Shown here: one piece after another, positions 54,439 to 63,990 of the stretch
Layout: the number at the start of each line of letters is the position of its first letter
Position numbering within the stretch: position 1 is the stretch's first letter
Assembly: GCF_010367455.1 (NCBI RefSeq)
Contig: NZ_WRPR01000043.1
Location: 20,267-84,266 of the forward strand
Direction of reading: 5' to 3'
DNA from: Candidatus Laterigemmans baculatus
Lineage (GTDB): Bacteria > Planctomycetota > Planctomycetia > Pirellulales > Pirellulaceae
DNA: 64,000 nucleotides
Notes under the pieces: model-generated
What the model was told of the DNA's origin: nothing
What the model saw: the letters and a program-made list of their open reading frames with translations, nothing else
Database searches by the model: none
Program-made: the position numbers and the translations under genes

Positions 54439-57372
54439 TTACTTCGTCTCGGTTTCGCTGCTCCGTTGGCTGACGCGTTCTCCGGCCAGCTCGATGTAGC
54501 GGGTGGCCTCTTCGGAGATCAGCAGCGTCTCGCCACTGCGAACTTCACTGCGGAAGCGATGCAGGCCCGCCTTGTCCGCCTTGGCGACCACCGTCAGCCG
54601 TAGTTCCGCTCCGGGTTCCACGCGGGGAATCGGATCGAACACGACCTGTCCGGGAGCCACTTTGCCAGTTGCACCCTCGACGCGAACCGGTTCGACGTCG
54701 TGGCTGAACTGGGCCAGCACCTGGACGTCGGTGGCGGCTTTGGAGCCGCGGTTCCGCAGCACGATCTCGTAGCTCACTTCCTGGCCGACCGGCGCGGGAG
54801 CCGTCGGATCATCGACCGAGAGGACGAGGTCGGCGAGCGTTTCCACGGTCGTGGTGAAGACGACGCTGGCGGCACCGGCGGCCGTTCCCTCGCAAGCGAA
54901 GGCGATTTTCTGCTCGCCGGTCTCCTGCAGCATGCACTGGAACTCGTATTCGGCCGACTCGCCGGGAGCCAGCTGTCCGACTTGCCACTCGAGGCTGTCG
55001 CTCGCCGCGGAGGCCTGCGGCAGTCCCCCTTCGTACTTCACCCCGGCCGGCAACCGCAGCTGGGCCACCAGCTTTTCGCAAACCGCGTCCCCGCGGTTGG
55101 TGATCTCCAGCTTGTAGGTCGCCGAGGAGGCTTGGTACCGCAGCGGCGGTCCGCTGAGCACCGCTTCGAGATCGGCGGCGATCACGTCGATCGATTTGGT
55201 CAGCTCGCTTTCGAGTCCCGCGGCCCCGACCGCCAAGCCGTGGATCTGCAGCCCTTCGAGATCGCGAGCGGTGAGCTCGACTTCGAAGTGAGCTTCCTTG
55301 CCCGCGGGAATCATCCCGATCTGCTGCGACTGAGGCGTCTTGGAATTGGGGCTGAGGGTGAACACGACGTTCTCGGCGCGGCCGCTACCGGGATTCAAGA
55401 CGCGGACCTTGTAGGTCTGCGACTCGCCGAAAATGACTTTGTCGGGTCCGTCGATCACCAGTTCCAGCTTCGGTTCGAGAACTTGCACGTGGGCGATGTT
55501 CGACTGCGGCAGCACGGCCCATTCGACCGCCACGTCGAACTGCCGCGCTTCGGCGGCCGAGAGGCTCAAGACCAACGTCTCGGTCGATCCGGCCGGCAAA
55601 CCTTCGACCTGCCACAGCAGTTGCTGTTCACGCTGCGTGCTCTCCTCGGCGATTTCTCCACGCGAAGCCTGTTGCGACTGCACTCCAATCCAGCGGGGGA
55701 GGGTGACGCGGACGAGCGCTCCGGGAGCGGCCAGCGACCCACGGTTCTCCACCCGAATCTCGTAGTTCACTCCCTGCCGAACCGGAATTTCCGCCGGTCC
55801 CGACGTGACGACGCGGATTCCGGGGATCTCGGCGACCACGTTCACCGGCTGGGTGTTGACGCTGCTGACGGTCTCTGCCGGTTCGGGCGAAGCCTCGGCT
55901 GCGGTCCGCGCCCGCACGCCCAACTGCGGCGGTGCGGCAGGAGCCGACGCACTGCGGCGCGACGAAGCGGCCGACGGCGAAGCGGCCGACGGCGAAGCGG
56001 TCGGGGTGGCCGACGGCGGAGTGGTGGTTGGAGTTCGAGCCGCGGAAGCCTGCCAGGCTTCGTCCGAAGCGGCCAGCGGATTGACCTGGGGAACCGCAGC
56101 GGTCGAGGCTTGCTCAGTCGCCGCGCGGGCTTCCGACGGAGCCGCTTCTCGGGAGGCGGTGTCGTCGGCGGCTGGCGAGGGATTCGCTGCATTTTGCGAG
56201 GCAATCTCCTTCGCTTGCGGCTCGCGCCCACTGGCTGCCGCGAGGCTCGGAGGCATCGACGTCGCGGCCGAATTTCCGGTGGTGGCTTCAGCGGTTGACG
56301 AGGTTCGGCGGCGGGAGGTGGCTGCGTTGTTCACCGCCGGCACCGGTCGGCGCGCGACGCGAGGTCCGTTGGCCAAACCGCGATCGGCGATCGGACCTTG
56401 GCCGTCGGCGCGGACCGGCGAGGTCCCGGCAGCGGCCGGTTCCGCGTCGAGGTAGGCGTCGAGCGGATCGACCACGCGGCGACCGCTGCGGCGGCTGCTC
56501 TCGGTGTCGCTCAGCGCCCCATAGGACGATGCCGTGCCGCTGGCCGCAACCTCACTGGCCTTTGGCGTCGGTGACGACGCGGCCGCCATCCGACGCGAGG
56601 ACGAGCTGCTGGAACTTCCCGAGCTGGGAAGCTGGGCCACCGAAGGCCGCTCCCGGCGGCTGGTCTCGAGCGACCCTTCCGCCGGCGGAACAGGAATTTG
56701 CGGGTTGGCGGTCGCGCGGCTGGTTTGGCCGGCTTCGCTCGTCTCGGCCAGTTTCCGACTCAGCTGGCGATTCGACGGATCCTGGGGATCGGTGATCGGG
56801 GCGGAACCACCGGCGGCCGTTCCCCGGACCAGAGCCGAGCGGTGCGGGCGGTGATACGGCACGCCCTCCCAATCGGGCTGGGCTGCCGCCGAATCGTTCG
56901 CGTGAGCCGGAGTCGCTGCCGGTTCGTCGTCTCCAATCCCCAGCCGCTGCAACAGCGACGGTGAGTCCGGGCCGGCCGGTTTGCGGCTCTCGCCTCCGCC
57001 GAACCAGCCTCCCAGAAATCCGCTGGAATTCCGGGCGTGACTCGCACCGTGCCCGCTATGGTGCGCAGGCGAGCGATGCCCACCGTGAGCCGGGTGCTGG
57101 CCGGCGACTTGGCGGACTGCACCGGGAGCCGCTCCCCCTTGGGCGACCGCCTGGGCCACTGCGGCCCGCGAGCGGTGGCTATGGACCTGCTGGCTATGGA
57201 CCTGCTGGTTGGGACCCGGGTGGTTGCTCGGAGCAACGGCGTGAACGGCGCGGGTGGCGGGTGCTGGGGAGGGCTGGGGTCGCGGGGCAGGGTGCGACTG
57301 CGCGGTGGCGGGGGAGCTGCTCAGGCAGAGACTGATCCCGAGTGCGACGATTCCGTTCTTGACCGCGTGCAT
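54439..57372 (-). CDS. Large secreted protein with DUF11/CARDB-like repeats
   Basis: The 977-residue protein starts at the ATG at 57372 with a signal peptide (MHAVKNGIVALGISLCLSSSPATA); a frame extending to 58107 is rejected because it lies over other genes. Residues about 25-550 are low complexity, rich in Ala/Ser/Pro/His/Arg (for example HHSGHGASHARN), and probably disordered. From about 570 there are about four tandem Ig-like modules of the DUF11/CARDB kind (VNYEIRVENRGSLAAPG, QTYKVRVLNPGSGRAEN, YKLEITNRGDAVCEK, VSYEIVLRNRGSKAATD). It is likely a surface or cell-wall protein. Confidence 0.8.
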   Translation of the reverse strand: MHAVKNGIVALGISLCLSSSPATAQSHPAPRPQPSPAPATRAVHAVAPSNHPGPNQQVHSQQVHSHRSRAAVAQAVAQGGAAPGAVRQVAGQHPAHGGHRSPAHHSGHGASHARNSSGFLGGWFGGGESRKPAGPDSPSLLQRLGIGDDEPAATPAHANDSAAAQPDWEGVPYHRPHRSALVRGTAAGGSAPITDPQDPSNRQLSRKLAETSEAGQTSRATANPQIPVPPAEGSLETSRRERPSVAQLPSSGSSSSSSSRRMAAASSPTPKASEVAASGTASSYGALSDTESSRRSGRRVVDPLDAYLDAEPAAAGTSPVRADGQGPIADRGLANGPRVARRPVPAVNNAATSRRRTSSTAEATTGNSAATSMPPSLAAASGREPQAKEIASQNAANPSPAADDTASREAAPSEARAATEQASTAAVPQVNPLAASDEAWQASAARTPTTTPPSATPTASPSAASPSAASSRRSASAPAAPPQLGVRARTAAEASPEPAETVSSVNTQPVNVVAEIPGIRVVTSGPAEIPVRQGVNYEIRVENRGSLAAPGALVRVTLPRWIGVQSQQASRGEIAEESTQREQQLLWQVEGLPAGSTETLVLSLSAAEARQFDVAVEWAVLPQSNIAHVQVLEPKLELVIDGPDKVIFGESQTYKVRVLNPGSGRAENVVFTLSPNSKTPQSQQIGMIPAGKEAHFEVELTARDLEGLQIHGLAVGAAGLESELTKSIDVIAADLEAVLSGPPLRYQASSATYKLEITNRGDAVCEKLVAQLRLPAGVKYEGGLPQASAASDSLEWQVGQLAPGESAEYEFQCMLQETGEQKIAFACEGTAAGAASVVFTTTVETLADLVLSVDDPTAPAPVGQEVSYEIVLRNRGSKAATDVQVLAQFSHDVEPVRVEGATGKVAPGQVVFDPIPRVEPGAELRLTVVAKADKAGLHRFRSEVRSGETLLISEEATRYIELAGERVSQRSSETETK

Positions 57373-57534
57373 CGCTGGCCTCGCTGTGGGTGGACACTTT
57401 GCTACGATCTCCAATATCGGTGTATCGATTAGGCAAATTGAAACAATTCTTGCGGTCGCCCGCGTTGTGCCGATTGTCTGGTTCGGCTGATTTTCTAGAT
57501 TCGCTTGGTTCTCACCCTTCCCCACTGCTGCTTT

Positions 57535-57858
57535 ATGAGCTCTCGCCGCGAACGCATCGAAGCGATGCTGGAAGACGATCCCCACGACACGTTTTTGCGA
57601 TACAGCTTGGCGATGGAGCTCGGCAAGGAATCGCGGCACGACGAGAGTCTTGAGCGGCTCGGCGAGCTGACTCGCGACGATCCGCCTTACGTGCCCGCCT
57701 TTTTCATGGCCGCGCAGCAACTGGTCGAGCTCGATCGGATCGACGAAGCGCGGACCTTCCTTCGCGAGGGGATCGAACAGGCGCGGGCGCAGAACGATTC
57801 CCACGCGGCAGCCGAGATGAGCGAGTATCTGGCGATGCTCGGGGCGCATGGCGAGTGA
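57535..57858 (+). CDS. Small TPR-like protein
   Basis: The 107-residue protein contains about two to three tetratricopeptide-like helix pairs (MLEDDPHDTFLRYSLAMELGKE, YVPAFFMAAQQLVELDRIDEARTFLREGIEQA). TPR modules mediate protein contacts. The ATG at 57535 is chosen; a longer frame begins at 57505. Its stop overlaps recO by 11 bp, so the two are probably co-translated. The divergent 162-bp spacer towards the DUF11 gene includes an AT-rich patch (about 57405-57450) that may hold promoters. Confidence 0.85.
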   Translation: MSSRRERIEAMLEDDPHDTFLRYSLAMELGKESRHDESLERLGELTRDDPPYVPAFFMAAQQLVELDRIDEARTFLREGIEQARAQNDSHAAAEMSEYLAMLGAHGE

Positions 57859-58630
57859 AAAGACCGACGCCTTGGTGCTGCGAACCATCGAGTTCAGCGA
57901 AACCAGCTTGGTCGTCGTCCTGCTGACTCGGCAGTTCGGGAAATCGTCCGCCCTGGCCAAGGGAGCTCGGCGGGCCAAGGGTCCCTTCGAAGGCGCCCTT
58001 GACCTGCTTTCGATCTGTCGCGTAGTGATCATCCCCAAGTCGGGCGACACGCTCGATCTGCTGACCGAGGCGAAGCTCCAGCGGCGGTTTCGCGCCGGCG
58101 AGCGCAATCTCGGCCGGCTGTACGCCGGCTACTACGTCGCGGAATTGCTGCGCGAGATGACCGACCGGGGCGATCCGCACCCGGATTTGTACGACTTGGC
58201 GCTTGAGACTCTCGAGGAACTCGACGGAGAGACGGACGTCCGCGCATGCCTGTTGCGTTTCGAACTACAGACCCTTCGCCTGCTCGGCCACGCGCCGACG
58301 ATCGATCGCTGCGCCGCTTGTGGCAGCGAGGTTCCCGAAGGGGGGCGATTCGGGTTCGGCGTGACTTCCGGAGGGGTGCTCTGCGCCGCCTGCCGACCGG
58401 CGACGCGACAAGTCGTGCTGCTGCGGGGGGCGACTCGCGAGACCTTGCGGTCGCTGCTCTCCGAAGCGGCGGTGAGCGGTCCGCCCCCGCCGGTCCCCGC
58501 GGAACTCCATGGCGAGCTTCGCGGGGTGATCAACCGCTACATCACGAACCTGCTGGGTGGACCGCCGCGGATGCAGTCGTACCTCGCGGCGGCTTCGCCA
58601 ACGATCGATGGACAAGGACGTCGCCGATGA
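57848..58630 (+). CDS. recO: DNA repair protein RecO
   Basis: RecO loads RecA onto SSB-coated DNA with RecR in the RecFOR pathway. The 260-residue protein has the N-terminal OB-like part (KTDALVLRTIEFSETSLVVVLLTRQFGKSSALAKGARRAK) and a helical centre. A zinc-finger-like Cys4 site is present (CAACGSE near residue 158, and CAAC about 25 residues later). The length fits bacterial RecO. Its start overlaps the TPR gene, and its TGA overlaps the next ATG (ATGA). Confidence 0.93.
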   Translation: MASEKTDALVLRTIEFSETSLVVVLLTRQFGKSSALAKGARRAKGPFEGALDLLSICRVVIIPKSGDTLDLLTEAKLQRRFRAGERNLGRLYAGYYVAELLREMTDRGDPHPDLYDLALETLEELDGETDVRACLLRFELQTLRLLGHAPTIDRCAACGSEVPEGGRFGFGVTSGGVLCAACRPATRQVVLLRGATRETLRSLLSEAAVSGPPPPVPAELHGELRGVINRYITNLLGGPPRMQSYLAAASPTIDGQGRRR

Positions 58631-59883
58631 TCTCTCGCTGCTCTGCTCGGATGTTCGTCGGCTCGCTGCTGCTCGTCGGCTCGCTGCTCTCGGCCGCAGG
58701 CTGCCAGCTGACGGCCCCCGGCGGGCTCGCCGCGAACGAGGGGCCGGTGGCGGCCGGGGAATTGACCGCCGCCGACTTGGAGAGCGACGGAGCCGCGCTC
58801 GCTTCCGCTTCCCGCGACGACGAGTCGGGTTTTTCGCGGGGGCTGCAGTCGACCGCCCGGATCTTGACCGGCAAACGACCGATCGATCGCGAGCGTGCGG
58901 TGGCCCTCTACCGCGAGGCAGATGCGATGTTCCGCCGAGCCAGCGAACTGCCCCGCGAGGAAGCGCAAGAGGTGTTCGCCGAGGCGGCGCCGATCTTCAA
59001 GCGGGCCGCCGAGATGAATCCCGATTCGGCGCTCGAGCAGGATGCCCTGTTCCTGGCGGGCGAGAGCTACTTCTTCTCCGACCAGCTGACGAAAGCCGAA
59101 GACGCGTTCGTCCAGCTCCAGAAACAGCATCCCCGCAACCGGCACAGCGACCGCGTCGCTTCGCGGCTGTTCGCCATCGCCCAGTACTGGATCGAAACGG
59201 CCAAAGCTCCCAACCCCAGCCTGATGCCGATCAACTTCACCGATCCCTCGCGGCCCTACCTGGACGCCAGCGGACACGGAATCCGCGTGCTCGATCAGAT
59301 GCGGTATGACGACCCGACCGGTCGCTTGGCCGACGATGCGACGATGGCCGCCGCGGTCGAACACTTTCGCAAAGGCAACTATCTCGAAGCCGACCAATTC
59401 CTGGCCGACCTCCGCGAGACGTATCCCGACAGCGACCACCAGTTCAACGCCCACCTGCTCGGGCTGCGGTGCAAGCTCGAGATGTACGCCGGCTCCGCCT
59501 ACAGCGGGCTGGTCCTCGACGAAGGAGAAGAACTGATCAAGCGGATGCGGCAACTCTTCCCCCAGGAATCGCGGAGCGCCGAGCATGGGGAGATGATCGC
59601 CAAGGCAGCCGCGGAAATCGAGTTCTACCAGGCGGAGAAGCTCTGGGAGCGGGCTCGCTATCGGGAGAAGCAAGGCCACTACGGCGGAGCCAGCTACTAC
59701 CACCAGGAACTGCTGGAAAAGTACCCCAACACCCCGTTTGCCGAGCAGGCCCGCGAGCATCTGGTGGCCAACGCCGATCGGCCGCAGACGCCGCCGCAGC
59801 GATTGGCCTTCCTCGCCAAGCTGTTTCCCGAAGGCAAGCCGGCCAAGCCGCTGATCAGCACCGACGGACGGATCCTGCGGTGA
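58627..59883 (+). CDS. BamD/ComL-like TPR lipoprotein
   Basis: This 418-residue protein has a lipoprotein signal (MFVGSLLLVGSLLSAAGC, Cys near residue 26), so it should be lipidated and envelope-anchored. TPR-like helical repeats (AEDAFVQLQKQHPRNRHSDRVASRLF, YHQELLEKYPNTPFAEQAREHL) follow the pattern of BamD and related outer-membrane assembly lipoproteins, though it is longer than BamD. The ATG overlaps the recO stop. Its place before an LptE-like gene fits envelope biogenesis. Confidence 0.82.
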   Translation: MISRCSARMFVGSLLLVGSLLSAAGCQLTAPGGLAANEGPVAAGELTAADLESDGAALASASRDDESGFSRGLQSTARILTGKRPIDRERAVALYREADAMFRRASELPREEAQEVFAEAAPIFKRAAEMNPDSALEQDALFLAGESYFFSDQLTKAEDAFVQLQKQHPRNRHSDRVASRLFAIAQYWIETAKAPNPSLMPINFTDPSRPYLDASGHGIRVLDQMRYDDPTGRLADDATMAAAVEHFRKGNYLEADQFLADLRETYPDSDHQFNAHLLGLRCKLEMYAGSAYSGLVLDEGEELIKRMRQLFPQESRSAEHGEMIAKAAAEIEFYQAEKLWERARYREKQGHYGGASYYHQELLEKYPNTPFAEQAREHLVANADRPQTPPQRLAFLAKLFPEGKPAKPLISTDGRILR

Positions 59884-59912
59884 ACCACCAGCCCTCCGGT
59901 GCCGCTGCACGT

Positions 59913-59960
59913 CACCCTCCCGCTTGCGGGAGGGTCGGGCTCTCAGGCCCGGGGAGGGTG
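59913..59960. repeat. CCCTCCC/GGGAGGG element (intercistronic)
   Basis: A CCCTCCCGC-TT-GCGGGAGGG hairpin with flanking GGGCTCTCAGG and GGGGAGGGTG stretches lies between the two lipoprotein genes. It is about 48 bp and resembles part of the 26.8-kb element. Confidence 0.7.
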
Positions 59961-60023
59961 AAGCGAGGCTCGACTCCCGCATTGCAGACTTCTTCTCAAT
60001 CCCCCGGTGCGGTGACTTCCGCC

Positions 60024-60569
60024 ATGTTCCGTTTCGCCGTCACCCGAACTCTGCTGCTGCCCGCTTGCCTGCTGGCCGCTTGCCTGCTGTCGCTCGGCTG
60101 CGTGGGGTACCAGTTCGGTCCCCAGTCGCTGTTCCGCCCCGACATCCGCGCGGTCCACGTGCCGATCGTCCGCAACGACACATTCCGTCACGACTTGGGC
60201 GTGCGGCTGACCGAAGCGATCGTGCGGCAGATCCAGGAGCGAACGCCCTACATCGTGACGGGCGATCCGAACGCCGACAGCGTCCTGACCTGTCGCTTCG
60301 AAGCCGACACCAAACGCGTGTTGACCGAAACGGCGACCGACGAAGTCCGCGCCTTGGATACGCTCGTCTCGGTGCAAGCGAGTTGGATCAGCCGCCGCGG
60401 CGAAGTCCTGATGGAAAACCGGCTGCTCACCGACGGCAATCTGGCGCTGATGTTCTCCCAGAGCTCGCGGGTCGTCCCCGAGGCGGGGCAGTCGATCGAG
60501 ACCGAACTGCAGGAGGCGATCGAGGACCTCGCCCAAAGAATCGTCACCCAGATGGAAGCCCGGTGGTAG
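60024..60569 (+). CDS. LptE-like lipoprotein
   Basis: The 181-residue lipoprotein has a signal ending LLSLGC (Cys near residue 26). The body (VGYQFGPQSLFRPDIRAVHVPIVRNDTFRHDLGVRLTEAIVRQIQERTPYIV) has the layout of LptE-family proteins, which help LptD insert lipopolysaccharide in the outer membrane. Planctomycetes have LPS-type outer membranes, so this fits, but a weaker match to other lipoproteins is possible. The start is the ATG at 60024. It follows a BamD-like gene and precedes folP. Confidence 0.78.
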   Translation: MFRFAVTRTLLLPACLLAACLLSLGCVGYQFGPQSLFRPDIRAVHVPIVRNDTFRHDLGVRLTEAIVRQIQERTPYIVTGDPNADSVLTCRFEADTKRVLTETATDEVRALDTLVSVQASWISRRGEVLMENRLLTDGNLALMFSQSSRVVPEAGQSIETELQEAIEDLAQRIVTQMEARW

Positions 60570-60583
60570 GACCGGGGGTAGCC

Positions 60584-61441
60584 ATGGATCACTGGAAGCT
60601 GCGGACGCGGCAACTGCGGTTCGGCCCGATTCCGCTGGTGATGGGGATCCTCAACGTCACCCCCGATAGCTTTTCCGACGGCGGCCGCTTTGCCGGTCCC
60701 ACCGCGGCGGTCGACGCAGCGCTGCGAATGGAGGATGCCGGGGCGGCGATCCTCGACATCGGCGGCGAAAGCACGCGGCCCTACAGCCAACCGGTTTCGC
60801 CCGACGAGCAGCGCCGCCGCGTGATGCCGGTCATCGAGCGGTTGGCCACGCGGCTGCGAATTCCGATCTCGATCGATACCTGCAGCGCGGCGGTTGCCAG
60901 CGACGCGATCGCTGGCGGGGCCGAGATCATCAACGACATCAGCGGATTGCGGTTCGACCCCGAGATGCTTCCGCTCGCTCGCCGCAGCGGAGCGGGGGTC
61001 TGCGTGATGCACATCCAGGGGACGCCGCAGACGATGCAGGACGATCCCCACTACGAAGACGTCGTCAGCGAAGTCGACGCGTACCTCCGCGAGACGCTGG
61101 CCGGGTGTTTGGCCGAGGGGCTCGAGCGGCAGCGGATCTGTCTCGACCCGGGCGTCGGGTTCGGCAAGACGCACGCCCACAACCTGGCGTTGCTCCGGGG
61201 TGTGCGGCGATTTTTAGAGATCGGTCAACCGCTGCTCATCGGCCACTCCCGCAAAGGGTTCATCGCCCACGTCCTCGGCGACAAAACGCTCGACCGCACC
61301 GCCGGAAGCGTCGGCGTCTCGCTCGCGATGGCGGCTGCCGGCGTGCCGCTGCTCCGCGTCCACGACGTTGCGGAGACGTGCCAGGCGCTGCGGTTGTTCG
61401 AAGCGGCCGGGGGCTGTGAGGCGGCGGTCGGAGGCGGGTGA
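60584..61441 (+). CDS. folP: Dihydropteroate synthase
   Basis: This 285-residue enzyme joins p-aminobenzoate to dihydropterin diphosphate in folate synthesis. Family blocks are present: VMGILNVTPDSFSDGG, ILDIGGESTRP, SIDTCSAAVASDAI with AEIINDISGL, VMHIQGTPQTMQ, and LDPGVGFGKTHAHN with LLIGHSRKGFI. The ATG at 60584 has GGGGGTA upstream and lies 14 bp after the LptE-like stop. Nothing unusual in motif composition. Confidence 0.96.
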   Translation: MDHWKLRTRQLRFGPIPLVMGILNVTPDSFSDGGRFAGPTAAVDAALRMEDAGAAILDIGGESTRPYSQPVSPDEQRRRVMPVIERLATRLRIPISIDTCSAAVASDAIAGGAEIINDISGLRFDPEMLPLARRSGAGVCVMHIQGTPQTMQDDPHYEDVVSEVDAYLRETLAGCLAEGLERQRICLDPGVGFGKTHAHNLALLRGVRRFLEIGQPLLIGHSRKGFIAHVLGDKTLDRTAGSVGVSLAMAAAGVPLLRVHDVAETCQALRLFEAAGGCEAAVGGG

Positions 61442-61523
61442 GGTTGACCTCCCCAGCGGCTTTCCTGATACTCGTTCTTGAGAGTTTTTCCTGAATTTAC
61501 GTAAAAAACCGAGAGATTTTTGT

Positions 61524-62798
61524 ATGGCGACGGCCGAGGCGACGGATCTTCAACAGTACTGCCGAGACGTTGCCGAGCGGGCTCGGCGGGCTTCCGCAGT
61601 GTTGGCGAACCTCCCGAGCGAGAAGAAGAACGCGTGGTTGCGGGCTTCGGCCGATCGGCTGGTCGAGGCGACCGACGCGATTCTCGAAGCCAACGCCCGC
61701 GACATCGAGGCGGCTCCGACGTTCGGTCTCAGCGACGCCCAAATCGACCGCCTCCGCCTCGACCCGGCTCGGGTGGCCGGAATCGCCGAGGGGATGCGGG
61801 AAGTCGCCGCCCTGCAAGATCCGGTCGGCGAAGTGCTCGAAGGGTTCACCCGTCCCAACGGGCTGCAAATCCAGAAGCTGCGAGTCCCGCTCGGCGTCGT
61901 CTTCTTTATCTATGAAAGCCGTCCCAACGTCACCGCCGACGCGGCGGCGATCTGCGTCAAGAGTGGCAACGCGGTGATCCTTCGCGGCGGCAAGGAAGCG
62001 GCCCACAGCAGCCGCGCGATCGTCGATCTGATCGTGGCCGAAGCGGCCGAGCACGGGGTGCCGGCCGACGCAGTGCAGTTGGTCGAGACGAGCGACCGGG
62101 CCGCGGTGGGGCATTTTCTCAAATTCAACGACGCGATCGACGTCACCATTCCGCGGGGCGGTGAGGGGCTGATCCGCCGCGTGGTCGCCGAAGCGACGAT
62201 GCCGGTGATCAAGCACTACCACGGCAACTGTCACGTCTACGTCGATGCTTCGGCCGATCCGGCGATGGCGGTCGAGATCGTGAACAACGCCAAGACGCAT
62301 CGGATGGGTGTCTGCAACGCCTGCGAATCGCTGCTCGTCCACGGGCAGATCGCGGCCGAGGTGCTGCCGAAAATCGCCGAGCAACTACGGGCCGGCGGAG
62401 TCGAGCTGCGAGGCGACGATCGCTCGCAAAGCCTGGTGGGCGAGATGCAGCCGGCCAGCGAAGAGGACTGGTCGACCGAGTACCTCGGCCCGACGATCAG
62501 CGTCCGCGTCGTCGATTCGCTCGAAGAAGCGGTCGAACACATCAACACCTACGGCTCGCATCACACCGACGCGATCGTCACCCAAAATCTGCACGCCGCC
62601 AGACAATTCACCGCCACGGTCGACAGCGCCGCAGTGATGGTCAACGCGAGTACGCGGTTCAACGACGGCAGCCAATTTGGGTTGGGCGCGGAAATCGGCA
62701 TCTCGACCGACAAGTTCCACGCCCGCGGGCCGTGCGGGCTCCGCGAATTGACCAGCTACAAATACATCGTCTACGGCGAAGGCCACATTCGCCAATAA
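61524..62798 (+). CDS. proA: Glutamate-5-semialdehyde dehydrogenase (gamma-glutamyl phosphate reductase)
   Basis: This 424-residue NADPH enzyme makes glutamate 5-semialdehyde, the second step of proline synthesis. The ALDH fold is evident: VPLGVVFFIYESRPNVTADAAAICVKSGNAVILRGGKEA, catalytic Cys in VCNACESLLVH, and SQFGLGAEIGISTDKFHARGPCGLREL at the end. The ATG at 61524 gives a typical length. No proB lies next to it; the next gene is fliM, 27 bp away. Confidence 0.96.
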   Translation: MATAEATDLQQYCRDVAERARRASAVLANLPSEKKNAWLRASADRLVEATDAILEANARDIEAAPTFGLSDAQIDRLRLDPARVAGIAEGMREVAALQDPVGEVLEGFTRPNGLQIQKLRVPLGVVFFIYESRPNVTADAAAICVKSGNAVILRGGKEAAHSSRAIVDLIVAEAAEHGVPADAVQLVETSDRAAVGHFLKFNDAIDVTIPRGGEGLIRRVVAEATMPVIKHYHGNCHVYVDASADPAMAVEIVNNAKTHRMGVCNACESLLVHGQIAAEVLPKIAEQLRAGGVELRGDDRSQSLVGEMQPASEEDWSTEYLGPTISVRVVDSLEEAVEHINTYGSHHTDAIVTQNLHAARQFTATVDSAAVMVNASTRFNDGSQFGLGAEIGISTDKFHARGPCGLRELTSYKYIVYGEGHIRQ

Positions 62799-62825
62799 GC
62801 GTCATCCAGCACCGGCGGAAAACGG

Positions 62826-63866
62826 ATGTCCGAAGAAGTTCTCAGCCAAAACCAAGTCGAAAACTTGGTCCGGGCGATGGAGTCGCAATCCCAGGAAAAG
62901 GCTCCGGGGGACGAAAAGTCGCCGGGGCACGAGAAGTCGTCGGGACAGGCCGCCGACGACAAGCCGGGGCAGACCGCTCGCCGCGTTCGCACCAGCGCCT
63001 ACGACTTCAAGCGTCCGGAACGCGTCGGCAAAGAGCAGATGCGGGCGATGCACTCGTTGCACGAAGGGCTCGCCCGAGGTTTTGGGGCCGCGATCTCGAG
63101 CATGCTGCGGACGATGATCGAGGTCAAACTGATCAGCGTCGATCAGCTGACCTACAGCGAATTCATTTACAGCCTCGACAACCCGAGCTGCTTCAACGTC
63201 ATCAAACCCAACCCGCTCGAGGGGAGCTGGATCCTCGACATCTCGCCGGTCCTCTCCTACGCCATCATCGATCGGATGCTCGGCGGCGACCCGAGCCCGG
63301 GCGACCTCATCCGCCGTCCGCTGACCGAGATCGAGAACCGGCTGATCGGCCGCGTTGTGCGGACTTTTCTCGATCAGCTGCAAGTGAACTGGGAAAACGT
63401 GGTTTCCCTGACGCCCGAAGTCGAACGGGTAGAGAGCAACCCTCAGCTGGTCCAGATCGTCCCGCCGAACGAAGTCGTGATCCTGGTCGGTTTTGAGCTG
63501 ACGTTCGGTCGCAACCGGGGGATGATCAATCTCTGCATTCCGTTCAACACCGTCGAAAGCTTCAATGCCAAGCTCTCCGGCGATGGCTGGGTCGGCTACG
63601 CTCGGCATCGCTCGACCCCGGAAACGCGCCAGCGGGTCGCCTCGAGCGTCGATCGAGCGCCCGTGCAACTCGTTGTGACGCTCGCCCGCTCGCGGATCCG
63701 CACCGGCGATCTGCTCGGCTTGGCCGTCGGCGACATCATCACCACCGAGCAAGAGGCCGGAGAACCGCTCGAGGTGGCGATTCAGGACGTTCCCAAGCTC
63801 CGCGGCCGCCCGGGGGCGTTTAAAGGCAAGAAAGCGGTCCGAATCGAAGCCGAGTCGTCGGGTTAA
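62826..63866 (+). CDS. fliM: Flagellar motor switch protein FliM
   Basis: This 346-residue protein is part of the switch complex (C ring) that receives CheY-P and sets rotation direction. The N-terminus SEEVLSQNQVENLVRAM resembles the FliM start. A charged linker (EKAPGDEKSPGHEK repeats) replaces a simple spacer. The middle domain (RVRTSAYDFKRPERVGKEQMRAMHSLHEGLARGF) and the SpoA/FliN-like C-terminal domain (VQLVVTLARSRIRTGDLLGLAVGDII) are complete. It suggests a motile (flagellated) stage of the life cycle. No other flagellar gene is in the window. Confidence 0.94.
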   Translation: MSEEVLSQNQVENLVRAMESQSQEKAPGDEKSPGHEKSSGQAADDKPGQTARRVRTSAYDFKRPERVGKEQMRAMHSLHEGLARGFGAAISSMLRTMIEVKLISVDQLTYSEFIYSLDNPSCFNVIKPNPLEGSWILDISPVLSYAIIDRMLGGDPSPGDLIRRPLTEIENRLIGRVVRTFLDQLQVNWENVVSLTPEVERVESNPQLVQIVPPNEVVILVGFELTFGRNRGMINLCIPFNTVESFNAKLSGDGWVGYARHRSTPETRQRVASSVDRAPVQLVVTLARSRIRTGDLLGLAVGDIITTEQEAGEPLEVAIQDVPKLRGRPGAFKGKKAVRIEAESSG

Positions 63867-63894
63867 GCATAGTCAGAAAACTCCGTTTCACCGT

Positions 63895-63990
63895 CACCCT
63901 CCCCTCGGAGGTCGTGCAGTTTTCCGGTCCCCTCTCCCCCGCGGCTTGGCTGCGAACGAAAGTTCCGCAGCCGAGCCGCGGGGGAGAGGG
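63895..63990. repeat. Long GC hairpin at the end of the window
   Basis: After the fliM stop lies a CCCTCCCC start, then a long hairpin: arms at about 63930-63954 (CCTCTCCCCCGCGGCTTGGC and TGCG) and 63966-63990, pairing with few mismatches around an AACGAAAGTT-type loop. It may be a terminator-like extragenic repeat of the CCCTCCC group. The last bases of the window continue beyond it. Confidence 0.75.

Noticed and set aside
57373..58107. 245-residue upstream extension of the DUF11-type protein
   Set aside because: It covers the TPR and recO genes on the other strand, and the ATG at 57372 starts a good signal peptide.
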